Below, in pieces: positions 43,400 to 51,623 of a stretch of 64,000 nucleotides of DNA (position 1 is the first letter of the stretch; each line of letters opens with the position of its first letter). A model generated the notes under the pieces. The model was given only the letters and a program-made list of their open reading frames with translations. It was not told the origin of the DNA and did no database searches. The DNA comes from Pleurocapsa minor GSE-CHR-MK 17-07R. Its GTDB lineage: Bacteria; Chloroflexota; Anaerolineae; Aggregatilineales; Phototrophicaceae. A program made the position numbers and the translations under genes. The DNA lies in NCBI GenBank assembly GCA_019359125.1, contig JAHHHY010000006.1, forward strand, positions 146,030-210,029. The letters are read 5' to 3'.

Positions 43400-44253
43400 C
43401 CGATGTCGATTTTCTGAAAGTACTGCTGCAAAAATACGATCCCGTCACCTTCTTCGCTTTCATCCGCGCGCACGAGCTGTATAACGTGTCGGCCTATACG
43501 CCGATGCTGGAGGAGCCGATCCTGGACCTGGGCTGCGGGGACGGGCTGATCGCCAGCCTGCTGTTTGGCCGCCAGCTTGAGTGGGGCGTGGATGTCTCGC
43601 AGGAGGCCGTCGATCGGGCCGTGAAAAGCGGCTCGTATGGGCGCGCGTGGTGCGCCGACGCGCATCATCTGGACCTGGCCGACGCCAGCGTGGGCGGTGT
43701 GTACAGCAACTGCGTGCTGGAACACATAGATGACCTGCCGGGGCTGTTTAGCGAGATTGCTCGGGTGCTGAAGCCCGGCGGCGTGTTTCTGTTCACCTGC
43801 ATGGCCCCGTCCTACTATGAGCTGAACCCGGTCTTTCGCGCGCTGAATCGGCCCGGCCTGCGCGGGCTGCGCCGGCGCATGATCGAGGCCGAGAACGCGC
43901 TGCATCACCACGTCAGCATTTTTGACCGTCCCACGTATGAGACGATGCTGTCTGCGGCTGGCTTCAGCGTGGAACTGCACCAGTTTTTCTCACCGCCAGA
44001 CGTGACCAATTACTATGCCCTGCGCGACACGCTGAGCAAGTATGCCTTCCCGCCGTCGTTTAAGCTGACGCACAGCGGATTGTATATCCGCCAGCTGGTG
44101 CGCAGACGTGGCCGCAACCCCGGCCCGGATGCCCTGAATGAGCAGTATGACCGGCTGAAGCCGCTGTGTTACCAGCGCCCGCCGCAGGTGAACCATACCG
44201 ACGGCGCGATGCAGATTTTCGCCGCGCGGCGTGTCGATCATGCAATTTTGTAA
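43396..44253 (+). CDS. Class I SAM-dependent methyltransferase (Methyltransf_11 type)
   Basis: A 285-residue methyltransferase. Motif I is ILDLGCGDGLIASLLF, the ribose-binding acidic residue is in EWGVDVSQEAVD, DADASVGG-type motif II is seen as LDLADASVGGVYSNCVLEHI, and LKPGGVFLFTC is motif III. ATG at 43396 overlaps the flippase stop by 4 nt, indicating translational coupling. Its place suggests methylation of a glycan or lipid-linked intermediate. The substrate is unknown. Confidence 0.88.
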   Translation: MTDVDFLKVLLQKYDPVTFFAFIRAHELYNVSAYTPMLEEPILDLGCGDGLIASLLFGRQLEWGVDVSQEAVDRAVKSGSYGRAWCADAHHLDLADASVGGVYSNCVLEHIDDLPGLFSEIARVLKPGGVFLFTCMAPSYYELNPVFRALNRPGLRGLRRRMIEAENALHHHVSIFDRPTYETMLSAAGFSVELHQFFSPPDVTNYYALRDTLSKYAFPPSFKLTHSGLYIRQLVRRRGRNPGPDALNEQYDRLKPLCYQRPPQVNHTDGAMQIFAARRVDHAIL

Positions 44254-44352
44254 GGACAAAGCCTCTGGGCAGCAATTACTGGCTTCGATTAGTATGCATT
44301 ATGGCTACAATGGCGTAGAGGGGCACAGACAGTCCTCCGCAGGAGCTAAAGC

Positions 44353-45165
44353 ATGAACCGAAAATCGCTGACCCTCGTCACGGCGGGATTCACGGCCGGG
44401 GTCGCGCTGGCGCTGCTGGTCGCCGCACGCACCCCGACAAATGCCCAGGACCTGGTCTCCACGCCCGCGTTTGCCACGCCGCGCCCGCCAGAGTATATGG
44501 CGCGCTTTCAGCCGAATCAGCCCCCCGTGACTGACCTGGTATTTGAGCAGCAGCCCGGCCCCGACACGCCGACCTTGCAGGCGCTGGCTGCCGGCGCGGC
44601 CACGGACGAGGACGTGATTGCGCGGGTCATCGCCTGGTATGACGAGAATAAAGAGACGCTGCGGACGCTCTGGCGTGAAGACGACGACACCCGTCTGGCG
44701 GCATTGTATGCCATGTATATCGTGCATATCAGCCACGTGTACGGCGAAGTATCCGAATGGGATCAGTCGGTCGTCAGCTATGTATCGCTTGAGCGCTCGC
44801 ACTGCGGCCTGTACAGCGTGATGCAGTACGAGATTCTCAGTGCAATGAATATCCCCTGGCGGATGGTCGGGCTGGATAATGGCTGGCACGGCTGGATCGA
44901 AGTGCCGGTGAACGACCAGTGGGAAGTTTTCGACTCGACGGTCAATGTGTGGATCAGCCGCAGCGGGTATGAGATGGATGCCGGCATGGCGCGCGAGTAT
45001 CGCTACTTTTATACGCCGCTGCTGGATATCGACCGGCCGGATGCGCGCCTGCATCTGGGTGAGGGCTATAACATGCATAATCTGCGCTCGTGGATGCCCG
45101 GTATGGGGTTGTTTTACATCCCCCCGGCGGAGCTCTATCTGATGAACAGCAGTGAAGGCGTATGA
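44353..45165 (+). CDS. Exported transglutaminase-like domain protein
   Basis: A 270-residue protein with an N-terminal signal-anchor (VTAGFTAGVALALLVAA). The core has a transglutaminase/cysteine-protease-like triad order: Cys151 in RSHCGLYSVMQYEIL, His179 in NGWHGWIEV and Asp194 in EVFDSTVNVW, each in the expected strand context. This suggests a peptide- or cell-wall-acting thiol enzyme outside the membrane. It is followed 76 bp later by an M23 peptidase, so both may modify the envelope. A TACAAT -10 like box precedes the gene (about 44310). Confidence 0.75.
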   Translation: MNRKSLTLVTAGFTAGVALALLVAARTPTNAQDLVSTPAFATPRPPEYMARFQPNQPPVTDLVFEQQPGPDTPTLQALAAGAATDEDVIARVIAWYDENKETLRTLWREDDDTRLAALYAMYIVHISHVYGEVSEWDQSVVSYVSLERSHCGLYSVMQYEILSAMNIPWRMVGLDNGWHGWIEVPVNDQWEVFDSTVNVWISRSGYEMDAGMAREYRYFYTPLLDIDRPDARLHLGEGYNMHNLRSWMPGMGLFYIPPAELYLMNSSEGV

Positions 45166-45241
45166 CTCCTTTCATGTCTTCCCAATGAAAATCGCGTAGG
45201 CTACAGGCCATCGTCACGTGTATTGTTATGGTCAACTGCCT

Positions 45242-46921
45242 ATGAACCTGAAAACTTTCGTCCGTGCGCTGCCCGCTGCGGCCGTGCTGCTGCTGACCGC
45301 CACGGGGGCCAGCGCGCAATCCGCCGATGGCACGCGCCCGTTCATCCTGCCGATGCTGGCGCCGCCCGGCCCGCAAACCTGGCTGCTGGGCCAGCCGTAT
45401 GGCAATACGATCGGCGCTTACCTGCGCGGTGATCAGTGGTACAGCGCCGGGCAGCGCCTGCACTTCGGCCTCGATTTCTCGATGCCATGCAATACGCCGC
45501 TGGTGGCGATTGGCGATGGTGTGGTCGCGTTCGTCGACGACATGGGTTTCGGCTCTGCGCCGCATAACCTGTTGATTCGCCATGACGCCGGCTTCGTCTC
45601 GCTGTACGGACACCTGATCGCGCGCCCGCCGGTGGAACCCGGCCAGCGCGTCGTCGCTGGCGAAATTGTCGGCTATTCCGGGGACCCGGACCTGACATGC
45701 ACCTCGCGGCCGCATCTGCATTTTGAGCTGCGTTCGCTCGACTACCAGACGACCTACAACCCGGTGGAATACATTGATGCCAACTGGGACATGCTGTCGA
45801 ATATCGGCTCGTTTCGCTATCCGGTTTTTCAGCAGGACCTGGACAATGCGCGCCAGTGGATGAGCCTGGATGACCAGCCGGAAGTGGTGTTTGGCGGGCG
45901 GGCGCTAAACCTGTATGCCGCGCCCTATCCCGATTATCGCAGCGGCCAGCCGCAGGAAAATCCGCCGCTGGCGCGGACGATGCCGCCGCTGGAAGGCGAT
46001 GTCTCGGCGTCGCTGACGCGGCTGGGCTATGATGGCTGCTGCACCGGCGCGCAGTGGGACCTGGTCGATTCGTCGGTGTTGTATACCATCGACGGGCCGG
46101 TCGGACAGCGCGCATCGATCTTCCAGTGGAATATCGAGCAGGCCGGGGCGTATCAGGCGATTGGGCAGGCCCCGCCGCCGTTCACCAGCGCCGACGGCAG
46201 CCACGTGATCGCCCCGCGCGGAGAGTCTGAGTTTGCGATTACGCGGGTGGCCGACGGGGTTGAATATGTGGTCAACACGGGCGGCGAATTCCCATCGCTG
46301 AGCGCCGATAACTCAAAAATCATGTTTATGGTGACGGCTGAAGGCGGCGACGGCCAGCCGATGACCAATATCTGGGTGGCCAATGTCGATGGCAGCAATG
46401 CGCGCACGCTGCTCTCGTTTCCGGGCATCAGCGCGCGCTGGCTGGATGCCGACCGCCTGCTGTTGTCGGTGCGCTCCGAGCAGATTACCCAGCTCAGCGT
46501 GGTCGATGTCAACACGACGGGCGCATTCACGATCGGCCAGTGGGAGCGCGTGCGCGGGCTGACGATTGCGCCGGGCGGCGGCCGCCTGATGTTTTATGTG
46601 ACCAACCAGCAGGACCCGACGATGAGCGGCACCTACACGGTGGAGACGGTCGCGGGGGCGCAACCGCAGAAGCTGGACTGGTTTGGCGCGTATACCTGGC
46701 GCGATGCCGATTCCGTGTATTACGTGCCGTTCGACTCCACGCAGAGCATCAACATGCTGCGCTACTATCATGTGGTCACGGGGGAGGATCGCCTGCTGAC
46801 CGACCCGGCGACGCAGCCGTTTGCCATCGCCAACGGCGACTGGTCGGTCTCGCCAGACGGCACGCGTATCGCCTTCTGGAATGCGCTGGATGACACGACC
46901 TGGATGCTGGAAGTGCGGTAG
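45242..46921 (+). CDS. Exported M23-family metallopeptidase with C-terminal beta-propeller-like region
   Basis: A 559-residue secreted protein (signal peptide 1-25). The LytM/M23 domain contains HFGLDF (zinc ligands His74 and Asp78), SLYGHL (His124) and SRPHLHFEL (His158/His160), so all zinc and catalytic residues are present; it should cleave peptidoglycan peptides. The C-terminal half (about 290-559) has repeating TolB/WD-like strands (NIWVANVDGSNARTLLSF, WLDADRLLLSV, SVSPDGTRIAFWNALDD). ATG 45242 was chosen over an upstream ATG because the signal peptide begins there. Fusion of M23 to a propeller-like domain is less common than LysM or SH3 fusions. Confidence 0.88.
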   Translation: MNLKTFVRALPAAAVLLLTATGASAQSADGTRPFILPMLAPPGPQTWLLGQPYGNTIGAYLRGDQWYSAGQRLHFGLDFSMPCNTPLVAIGDGVVAFVDDMGFGSAPHNLLIRHDAGFVSLYGHLIARPPVEPGQRVVAGEIVGYSGDPDLTCTSRPHLHFELRSLDYQTTYNPVEYIDANWDMLSNIGSFRYPVFQQDLDNARQWMSLDDQPEVVFGGRALNLYAAPYPDYRSGQPQENPPLARTMPPLEGDVSASLTRLGYDGCCTGAQWDLVDSSVLYTIDGPVGQRASIFQWNIEQAGAYQAIGQAPPPFTSADGSHVIAPRGESEFAITRVADGVEYVVNTGGEFPSLSADNSKIMFMVTAEGGDGQPMTNIWVANVDGSNARTLLSFPGISARWLDADRLLLSVRSEQITQLSVVDVNTTGAFTIGQWERVRGLTIAPGGGRLMFYVTNQQDPTMSGTYTVETVAGAQPQKLDWFGAYTWRDADSVYYVPFDSTQSINMLRYYHVVTGEDRLLTDPATQPFAIANGDWSVSPDGTRIAFWNALDDTTWMLEVR

Positions 46922-46942
46922 GGGTAAACGCGTTTTTTATTG

Positions 46943-47024
46943 AACCTCACCCCAAAACCCTGCGGATTTTTGCCCCTCTCCGACCGGAGAGGGGCAGTTG
47001 AGCGAAGCGAAACGGGGTGAGGTT
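46943..47024. repeat. Nested double-hairpin intergenic repeat, copy 2 (inverted relative to copy 1)
   Basis: AACCTCACCCC (46943-46953) and GGGGTGAGGTT (47014-47024) enclose GCCCCTCTCC / GGAGAGGGGC. The reverse complement aligns with 38108-38190 along its whole length, including the GTTTCGCTNCGCTCAAC arm. It lies between convergent genes, a position fitting a bidirectional terminator. Confidence 0.8.
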
Positions 47025-47039
47025 GCCCTGTCTTATGCC

Positions 47040-47405
47040 TCAGCGGCCGGCTTTTGCGGCCAGCTCTGCCGGGGGCACGGCTTCAATGCCATTGGCCTCC
47101 ATGTAGGCCAGCCCCCAGTCCAGCATTTGCTTCAGCGTCGGCTCCAGCTGGCGGCCCAGCGGCGTCAGGCAGTATTCCACCTTGGGCGGCACCTGCTTGT
47201 ACACCTCGCGGTGGATGATGCCGTCCTGTTCCAGCTCGCGCAGTTGCAGCGTAAGCATCTGCTGCGTCACATGCGGCATCAGACGGCGCAGCTCGCCAAA
47301 ACGCTTGGTGCCATCCATCAGATAAAACAGAATCAGCGGCTTCCACTTTCCGCCCAGCACGCGCATGGCCGCTTCCACAGGGCAGGTGACCGGGGTGTTC
47401 GTCAT
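47040..47405 (-). CDS. HxlR family winged-helix transcriptional regulator
   Basis: A 121-residue regulator. It has the family start TCPVEAAMRVLGGKWKPLILFYLMDG with the conserved redox-capable cysteine, then KRFGELRRLMPHVTQQMLTLQLRELEQDGIIHREVY (recognition helix and wing), and PPKVEYCLTPLGRQL. ATG 47405 has GGAGAT at good spacing; longer in-frame starts extend into the divergent promoter region. It is divergent from an NmrA-like oxidoreductase, an arrangement in which HxlR proteins sense electrophiles or redox stress and control the neighbour. Confidence 0.93.
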   Translation of the reverse strand: MTNTPVTCPVEAAMRVLGGKWKPLILFYLMDGTKRFGELRRLMPHVTQQMLTLQLRELEQDGIIHREVYKQVPPKVEYCLTPLGRQLEPTLKQMLDWGLAYMEANGIEAVPPAELAAKAGR

Positions 47406-47460
47406 TGAACGAATCTCCATTAGTATGATTTTGCTACGTATAACCAAAAAATTTGTGTAC

Positions 47461-47489
47461 TTGAGACTTTCATACCCAAAGCCTACCAT
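47461..47489 (+). promoter_or_regulatory. Putative promoter of the NmrA-like gene in the HxlR intergenic region
   Basis: TTGAGA (47461-47466), 17 bp, TACCAT (47484-47489). The inverted repeat GTATGA (47423-47428)...TCATAC (47470-47475) lies around it and could include the HxlR operator. Confidence 0.4.
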
Positions 47490-47527
47490 AAACGATAACA
47501 CGACGGCAAGCAAAATGGAGTGAAGGT

Positions 47528-48160
47528 ATGAAGGTTGTGATTTTTGGCGCTGCCGGGCAGACCGGCAGGCATCTGGTGTCGAAGGCGCTGGAGGCAGGGC
47601 ATGAAGTGACCGCGTTTGTGCGTGACCCGGCGAAGCTGGGCATGAAGCATGAGCGCCTGCATCTGGCCCAGGGCACCAGCACCGATGCCGCTGCGGTCGC
47701 GCGCGCGGTGCAGGGGCAGGATGCCGTTATCAGCGCACTGGGCCAGGTGAAGCCGTTCCAGCCAGACCTGATGAAGCAGACCGCCACCAATATCATCGCG
47801 GCGATGAAACAGCACGGCGTGAAGCGGCTGGTGTATCTGACTGGCGCTGGCGTGACCAGCCCGAAGGATCCGCCGTCGTTTGCGGCTAAGGTGATTGTGC
47901 CACTGATGAAGGTGGTTGCCGGGCAGATGCTGGCCGACAGCACCCTTGGCGTGCGGCTGGTGCAGGAAAGCAATCTGGACTGGACGATCGTGCGCGGGCC
48001 GCGGCTGGGCAATAATCCGCCGCGCGGGGCCTATATCAGCGGCTATATCAAGACGGGGTTCGAGGAATTCAGCCGCGCAGACCTGGCCGATTTCATGCTT
48101 CAGGAAGCGGTCCGGAGCGAGTACGTGCGCGAGATGCCGATCGTGTATTACGCCAGCTAG
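47528..48160 (+). CDS. NAD(P)-binding oxidoreductase of the atypical SDR (NmrA/BVR-B-like) family
   Basis: A 210-residue single-domain Rossmann protein: MKVVIFGAAGQTGRHLVSKA is the dinucleotide loop, VTAFVRDPAKL holds the NADP-binding arginine, and GQDAVISALGQVKP, KRLVYLTGAGV and TIVRGPRL are conserved SDR-a5/NmrA-like segments. Such proteins are quinone- or flavin-reductase-like or redox sensors. GGAGTGAAGG precedes the ATG. The divergent HxlR gene is its likely regulator. Confidence 0.9.
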   Translation: MKVVIFGAAGQTGRHLVSKALEAGHEVTAFVRDPAKLGMKHERLHLAQGTSTDAAAVARAVQGQDAVISALGQVKPFQPDLMKQTATNIIAAMKQHGVKRLVYLTGAGVTSPKDPPSFAAKVIVPLMKVVAGQMLADSTLGVRLVQESNLDWTIVRGPRLGNNPPRGAYISGYIKTGFEEFSRADLADFMLQEAVRSEYVREMPIVYYAS

Positions 48161-48180
48161 CGCGGCATGAGTCAGGTGCG

Positions 48181-48219
48181 CACCAGCGGGCACGTTTCGA
48201 CGCGCCCGCTGGTGTATTT
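48181..48219 (+). terminator. Putative terminator after the NmrA-like gene
   Basis: CACCAGCGGGC (48181-48191) pairs with GCCCGCTGGTG (48204-48214) around a 12-nt loop, followed by the weak tail TATTTAA. Confidence 0.55.
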
Positions 48220-48224
48220 AACGT

Positions 48225-48671
48225 CTAGACGTAGGCGGCAGCGGTGCTCTGGTCGCCCTTTTTGCCGTCCGGCCAGGTCGTCTTCTGGTCGCTCTTGACG
48301 CCGGTGACGATCGCGCCGGTCATATCCACGCCCAGCAGATTGGCCCCGTTGAGCGAGGCATTGGTCAGGTTGGCGGCGGCCAGTCGGCCGGACGCCAGGT
48401 TGACGCCAGACAGGTTCGCGCCGGTCAGGTTGGCTTCGCCCAGGTCGCAGCCCACCATCTGCGCGGTAATCAGGTCGGCATACGACAGGTTGCATTTGCG
48501 CAGGCTGGCCTCGCGCAGGGTGGCGGCGGTCAGCTTGGCGGCGCGCATATTGGAGCCGCTCATGTCCAGGCGCGTCATATCCAGTGCCGACAGGTCGACA
48601 CCCGCCAGGCGCGGTGCAGCGCCCGCCCCGATGAGGGCCAGAATCAGTTCCTTGCGATTAATTTCGGCCAT
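48225..48671 (-). CDS. Pentapeptide repeat protein
   Basis: A 148-residue protein in which residues 22-125 follow the A(D/N)LXX repeat: LSALDMTRLDMSGSNMRAAK, LSYADLITAQ, LGEANLTGANLSGVNLASG, AANLTNASLNGANLLGV. This predicts a right-handed quadrilateral beta helix. ATG 48671 overlaps the upstream epimerase stop by one base (TGATG), so the two are translated together. Function is not deducible; some members mimic DNA, but nothing here shows that. Confidence 0.88.
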   Translation of the reverse strand: MAEINRKELILALIGAGAAPRLAGVDLSALDMTRLDMSGSNMRAAKLTAATLREASLRKCNLSYADLITAQMVGCDLGEANLTGANLSGVNLASGRLAAANLTNASLNGANLLGVDMTGAIVTGVKSDQKTTWPDGKKGDQSTAAAYV

Positions 48672-49639
48672 CACAACACCTCTTTTTCATACGCGATGAT
48701 CTGGTCAATGGTCTCGTCCAGCGAGGTCGTGGGCTGCCACCCGGTCACGCGCTGGATTTTTTCGGTGCTGGGCACGCGGCGGCGAAAGTCCTCGAAGCCC
48801 GGCTCATAATACTGCTCATAGGGCACCAGCCTGATTTCAGAGGTGCTGCTGGTGCGCTGTTTCACCCGCTGCGCCAGCTCCATGATGGTCACTTCCTCGC
48901 CGCTGCCGATGTTGAACACCTCGCCCACGGCATGGTCGCTCGTGCTGAGCGAGACAATCGCGCTGACGATGTCGTACACGTTGCCGAAGCAGCGGCTCTG
49001 CTCGCCGTCGCCCGTGACGATGATCGGCTCGCCACGCAGGGCGGCGCGCACGAAGCGCGGCACCACCATGCCATACTGGCCGCTCTGGCGCGGGCCCACG
49101 GTGTTGAACAGCCGGAAAATAATCACCGGCAGCTGCGTCTCTTTGTAATAGGCCAGCGCCAGAAATTCATCGACCATCTTCGACGCGGCATAGCTCCAGC
49201 GGTTGCGGATGGTGGGGCCCAGCATGACGTCGTCATTTTCGCTGAAGGGGAACTGCACGCCCTTGCCATACACCTCGGAGGTGGACGCGATCAGGGTTTT
49301 TTTGCGATAGCGGCGCGCCGTCTTGAGGATGATTTCGGTGCCGCCGATATTGGTCTCGATGGTTTCGATCGGTTCGCGGATGATGCGCTCGACGCCCACC
49401 GCCGCTGCCAGATGAAAGATCACATCGCACTCGCTCACCAGCCGGTCGATGACGGTGATATTGCGGATATCCTCGATGGCCGCGTTGAAGCTGGGGTTGC
49501 CCTCCAGCGAGGCCAGGTTTTCGATGCGGCCGGTCGACAGGTTATCGATGATGGTGACCTGGTGGCCCTGTGCGATCAGCCGTTCGGCCAGATGACTGCC
49601 GATAAAACCCGCTCCGCCCGTAATGAGCGCATGAGACAT
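48671..49639 (-). CDS. NAD-dependent nucleotide-sugar epimerase/dehydratase
   Basis: A roughly 322-residue extended SDR. MSHALITGGAGFIGSHLAERL is the NAD loop, and VIFHLAAAVGVERIIREP is the conserved HLAA region. The catalytic triad is Ser/Thr in STSEVYGKG with YxxxK in RWSYAASKMVDEF; VIIFRLFNTVGPRQSG and ERQ-type GDGEQSRCFGNVYDIV complete the substrate pocket. It is close to UDP-glucose 4-epimerase and dTDP-glucose dehydratase relatives. ATG 49639 is preferred over 49645 because AGAAGG lies nine bases upstream of the former. It is coupled to the pentapeptide gene. Confidence 0.92.
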   Translation of the reverse strand: MSHALITGGAGFIGSHLAERLIAQGHQVTIIDNLSTGRIENLASLEGNPSFNAAIEDIRNITVIDRLVSECDVIFHLAAAVGVERIIREPIETIETNIGGTEIILKTARRYRKKTLIASTSEVYGKGVQFPFSENDDVMLGPTIRNRWSYAASKMVDEFLALAYYKETQLPVIIFRLFNTVGPRQSGQYGMVVPRFVRAALRGEPIIVTGDGEQSRCFGNVYDIVSAIVSLSTSDHAVGEVFNIGSGEEVTIMELAQRVKQRTSSTSEIRLVPYEQYYEPGFEDFRRRVPSTEKIQRVTGWQPTTSLDETIDQIIAYEKEVL

Positions 49640-49761
49640 ACACATGATCCTTCTGTGCCTGACAATGAGTAGCCGACAGCCGTGGCCATCAGACGCATCA
49701 TCATACCCCACCGCGGTCTGGCCAGACAATATACGGCCGACCTGCGCGCATCATCTGCCCA

Positions 49762-49792
49762 AATAAAAAGGACGGGCTTTGGGCTCCGTCCT
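49762..49792 (-). terminator. Terminator of the cold-shock gene
   Basis: On the minus strand AGGACGG pairs with CCGTCCT (49769-49775 and 49786-49792) and is followed by TTTTTATTT. Confidence 0.8.
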
Positions 49793-49821
49793 GAACAACC
49801 TGCTGCTGCCTGGGCGGCCCG

Positions 49822-50034
49822 CTAGACCACCACGACTTCGCTGGCCTGCTTGCCTTTGTCGCCATCCACGATATCAAACTCGACTTTATCGCCTGCTTCC
49901 AGCTTGCGATAACCGCTGGACTGAATGGCCGAAAAATGGACGAACACATCGGCTCCGCCGTCATCCTGCGTGATAAAGCCGTAGCCTTTTTCAGCACTGA
50001 ACCACTTGACGATGCCGCGAATCTTTTGGGACAT
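49822..50034 (-). CDS. CspA-family cold shock protein
   Basis: A 70-residue single OB-fold RNA chaperone: [21 protein letters not shown] includes RNP1 (KGYGFI) and [10 protein letters not shown] holds RNP2 (VFVHF). The C-terminus, [19 protein letters not shown], is normal. The gene has its own promoter and terminator. The promoter places the RNA start about 128 nt before the ATG, a long untranslated leader typical of thermoregulated csp mRNAs. Confidence 0.97.
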   Translation of the reverse strand: MSQKIRGIVKWFSAEKGYGFITQDDGGADVFVHFSAIQSSGYRKLEAGDKVEFDIVDGDKGKQASEVVVV

Positions 50035-50169
50035 GGTGAAACAACTCCGTACTCGTCTGTCTGTCGAACTGGTTATGAAGGTGCGCCAGCACGACGCAGA
50101 AGCAGCTTGCTGCGGTCTTTCGGGGACGGCAAAACGGGCATCTGCGACATGATATGCGCGGACGCCCGT

Positions 50170-50199
50170 AGAATAGACGAAATTCAGATTTACTGTCAA
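50170..50199 (-). promoter_or_regulatory. Promoter of the cold-shock gene
   Basis: On the minus strand TTGACA (50194-50199), 18 bp, TATTCT (50170-50175). The -35 box matches consensus exactly and lies just behind the stop of the upstream methyltransferase-like gene. Confidence 0.7.
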
Positions 50200-50220
50200 G
50201 ACATTTCGGTATGAAAGGCG

Positions 50221-51537
50221 TTATATCCGCAGGAACAGCGCCACGCTGTCTACAAAGGCCGTATTCGGCATCATGTCCACCGCCTGCGCGTGCTCCAGCA
50301 CATAGCCGAAACGCGACAGCTCTTTCACGTCGCGGGCCAGCTCTGACGCGTCGCCGCTGACATACACCAGACGCCCGACTTTCAGGCGCGCCAGCCCCTC
50401 CATCACGTCCGCGCTCAGGCCATGCGCCGGGTCCACCACAGCGGCATCGTAGGTGTCGTCCAGCTCGGGCAGCACTTCCTCGACGGAGCCTTCGATGACA
50501 TCAACATGGCTGAACGCCTCCAGATTATCATCGGCATCGGTGACGGCCGGAGGATAGCTGTCCACATAGGTCAGGCGCGAGACATGCGGCGCGATGGCCA
50601 TACTGAAGGTGCCGATGCCGCCGTACAGGTCCAGCACGCGGTCGGTCGGCTTCAGGTCCAGCGTCTGGCGCACCAGCTCGGACTGCGTCGCCAGCATGGG
50701 CAGGTTGGGGCGGAAATAGGTGCCGGCGGTGGCGCGCAGCTCGCGCTCGCCCAGCATAATGCTCGTGATCGTGCTGCCTACCAGATTCATAGGCGAATTG
50801 TCCGGCAGCACCATGTTGATGCTCACGTCCAGCTCCAGATTGAGGTCTGGCGCTTCTTCCTGTGTGGCCAGCAGCAGCAGCATGACCGCGCCGTCGCTGC
50901 CGCGCAAAACGCGGATATGCGAGATGCCGGCCAGCGCGCCTTCCTCCACGTCCAGCGCATCGACGGCTGCCAGCAGATCGGGATGAATCAGCGCGCAGTC
51001 GCGGTGGCGCACCGGGGCCTTGCCTTTGCCTTGCAGCTTCAGCGAGCCGATTTCGCTCACGTTCCAGGTGACATGGTGCAGGTACTGCCACGGCTGGGCG
51101 GCGGCGACGGTGGGCAGCAGCGTGAGCGCATTTTCAGGCACGCGCCCGATGCGCAGCAGATGGTCGGCCAGCAGGTCCTGCTTGAGCGTGAGCTGGGCCT
51201 GATAGGCGATATGCTGCCAGCCGCAGCGCACGCACGAGGCGGTGAAATGTCCCTCGCACTGCGGCGTGACGCGGTCGGCGCTGGCCTCAATCAGGCGGAC
51301 AGGCTCGGCGCGCATCATGCCGTCCTGCTCGCCCAGCAGGCGCACCTGCACGCGCTCGCCGGGGATGGTGAAGGGAACCAGAATCGTTTTGTTACGCCAG
51401 CGGGCGATACCGCTGCCGCCGCCTGCGATATCGTCGATCGTCACATCGGCCACCTCGCGGGCCACATGCTGATGCATCGGGCCGCGGGCGGGCGCTTTGG
51501 CTGGTTTTTTGGGCTTACCGGGTGTCTTTTTAGACAT
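50221..51537 (-). CDS. TrmA/RlmD-like RNA methyltransferase homologue lacking the catalytic cysteine
   Basis: A 438-residue protein of the 5-methyluridine methyltransferase family: TRAM-like N-terminal domain (DVTIDDIAGGGSGIARW), Fe-S-type cysteines Cys94, Cys102, Cys105 and Cys181, and a SAM fold with LDLYGGIGTFSM (302-313). In active members the nucleophile sits in a VYVSC(N/D)P motif. Here it reads VYVSGDASELARD, with Gly395 in place of Cys. DPPR is changed to DPAH (369-372), and the general-base Glu of HVE-type motifs is Asp430 in NTAFVDSVALF. Thus scaffold and cofactor site remain but the chemistry is altered or lost. It could be an RNA-binding or regulatory paralogue. Confidence 0.85.
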   Translation of the reverse strand: MSKKTPGKPKKPAKAPARGPMHQHVAREVADVTIDDIAGGGSGIARWRNKTILVPFTIPGERVQVRLLGEQDGMMRAEPVRLIEASADRVTPQCEGHFTASCVRCGWQHIAYQAQLTLKQDLLADHLLRIGRVPENALTLLPTVAAAQPWQYLHHVTWNVSEIGSLKLQGKGKAPVRHRDCALIHPDLLAAVDALDVEEGALAGISHIRVLRGSDGAVMLLLLATQEEAPDLNLELDVSINMVLPDNSPMNLVGSTITSIMLGERELRATAGTYFRPNLPMLATQSELVRQTLDLKPTDRVLDLYGGIGTFSMAIAPHVSRLTYVDSYPPAVTDADDNLEAFSHVDVIEGSVEEVLPELDDTYDAAVVDPAHGLSADVMEGLARLKVGRLVYVSGDASELARDVKELSRFGYVLEHAQAVDMMPNTAFVDSVALFLRI

Positions 51538-51623
51538 TTACGCAATGCCGTTTCAGTTGTGTCATATACTCTAACAAGTATGTCAGATGAACCTGCTCTA
51601 CGCACGGTACAAGATGGACTGGC

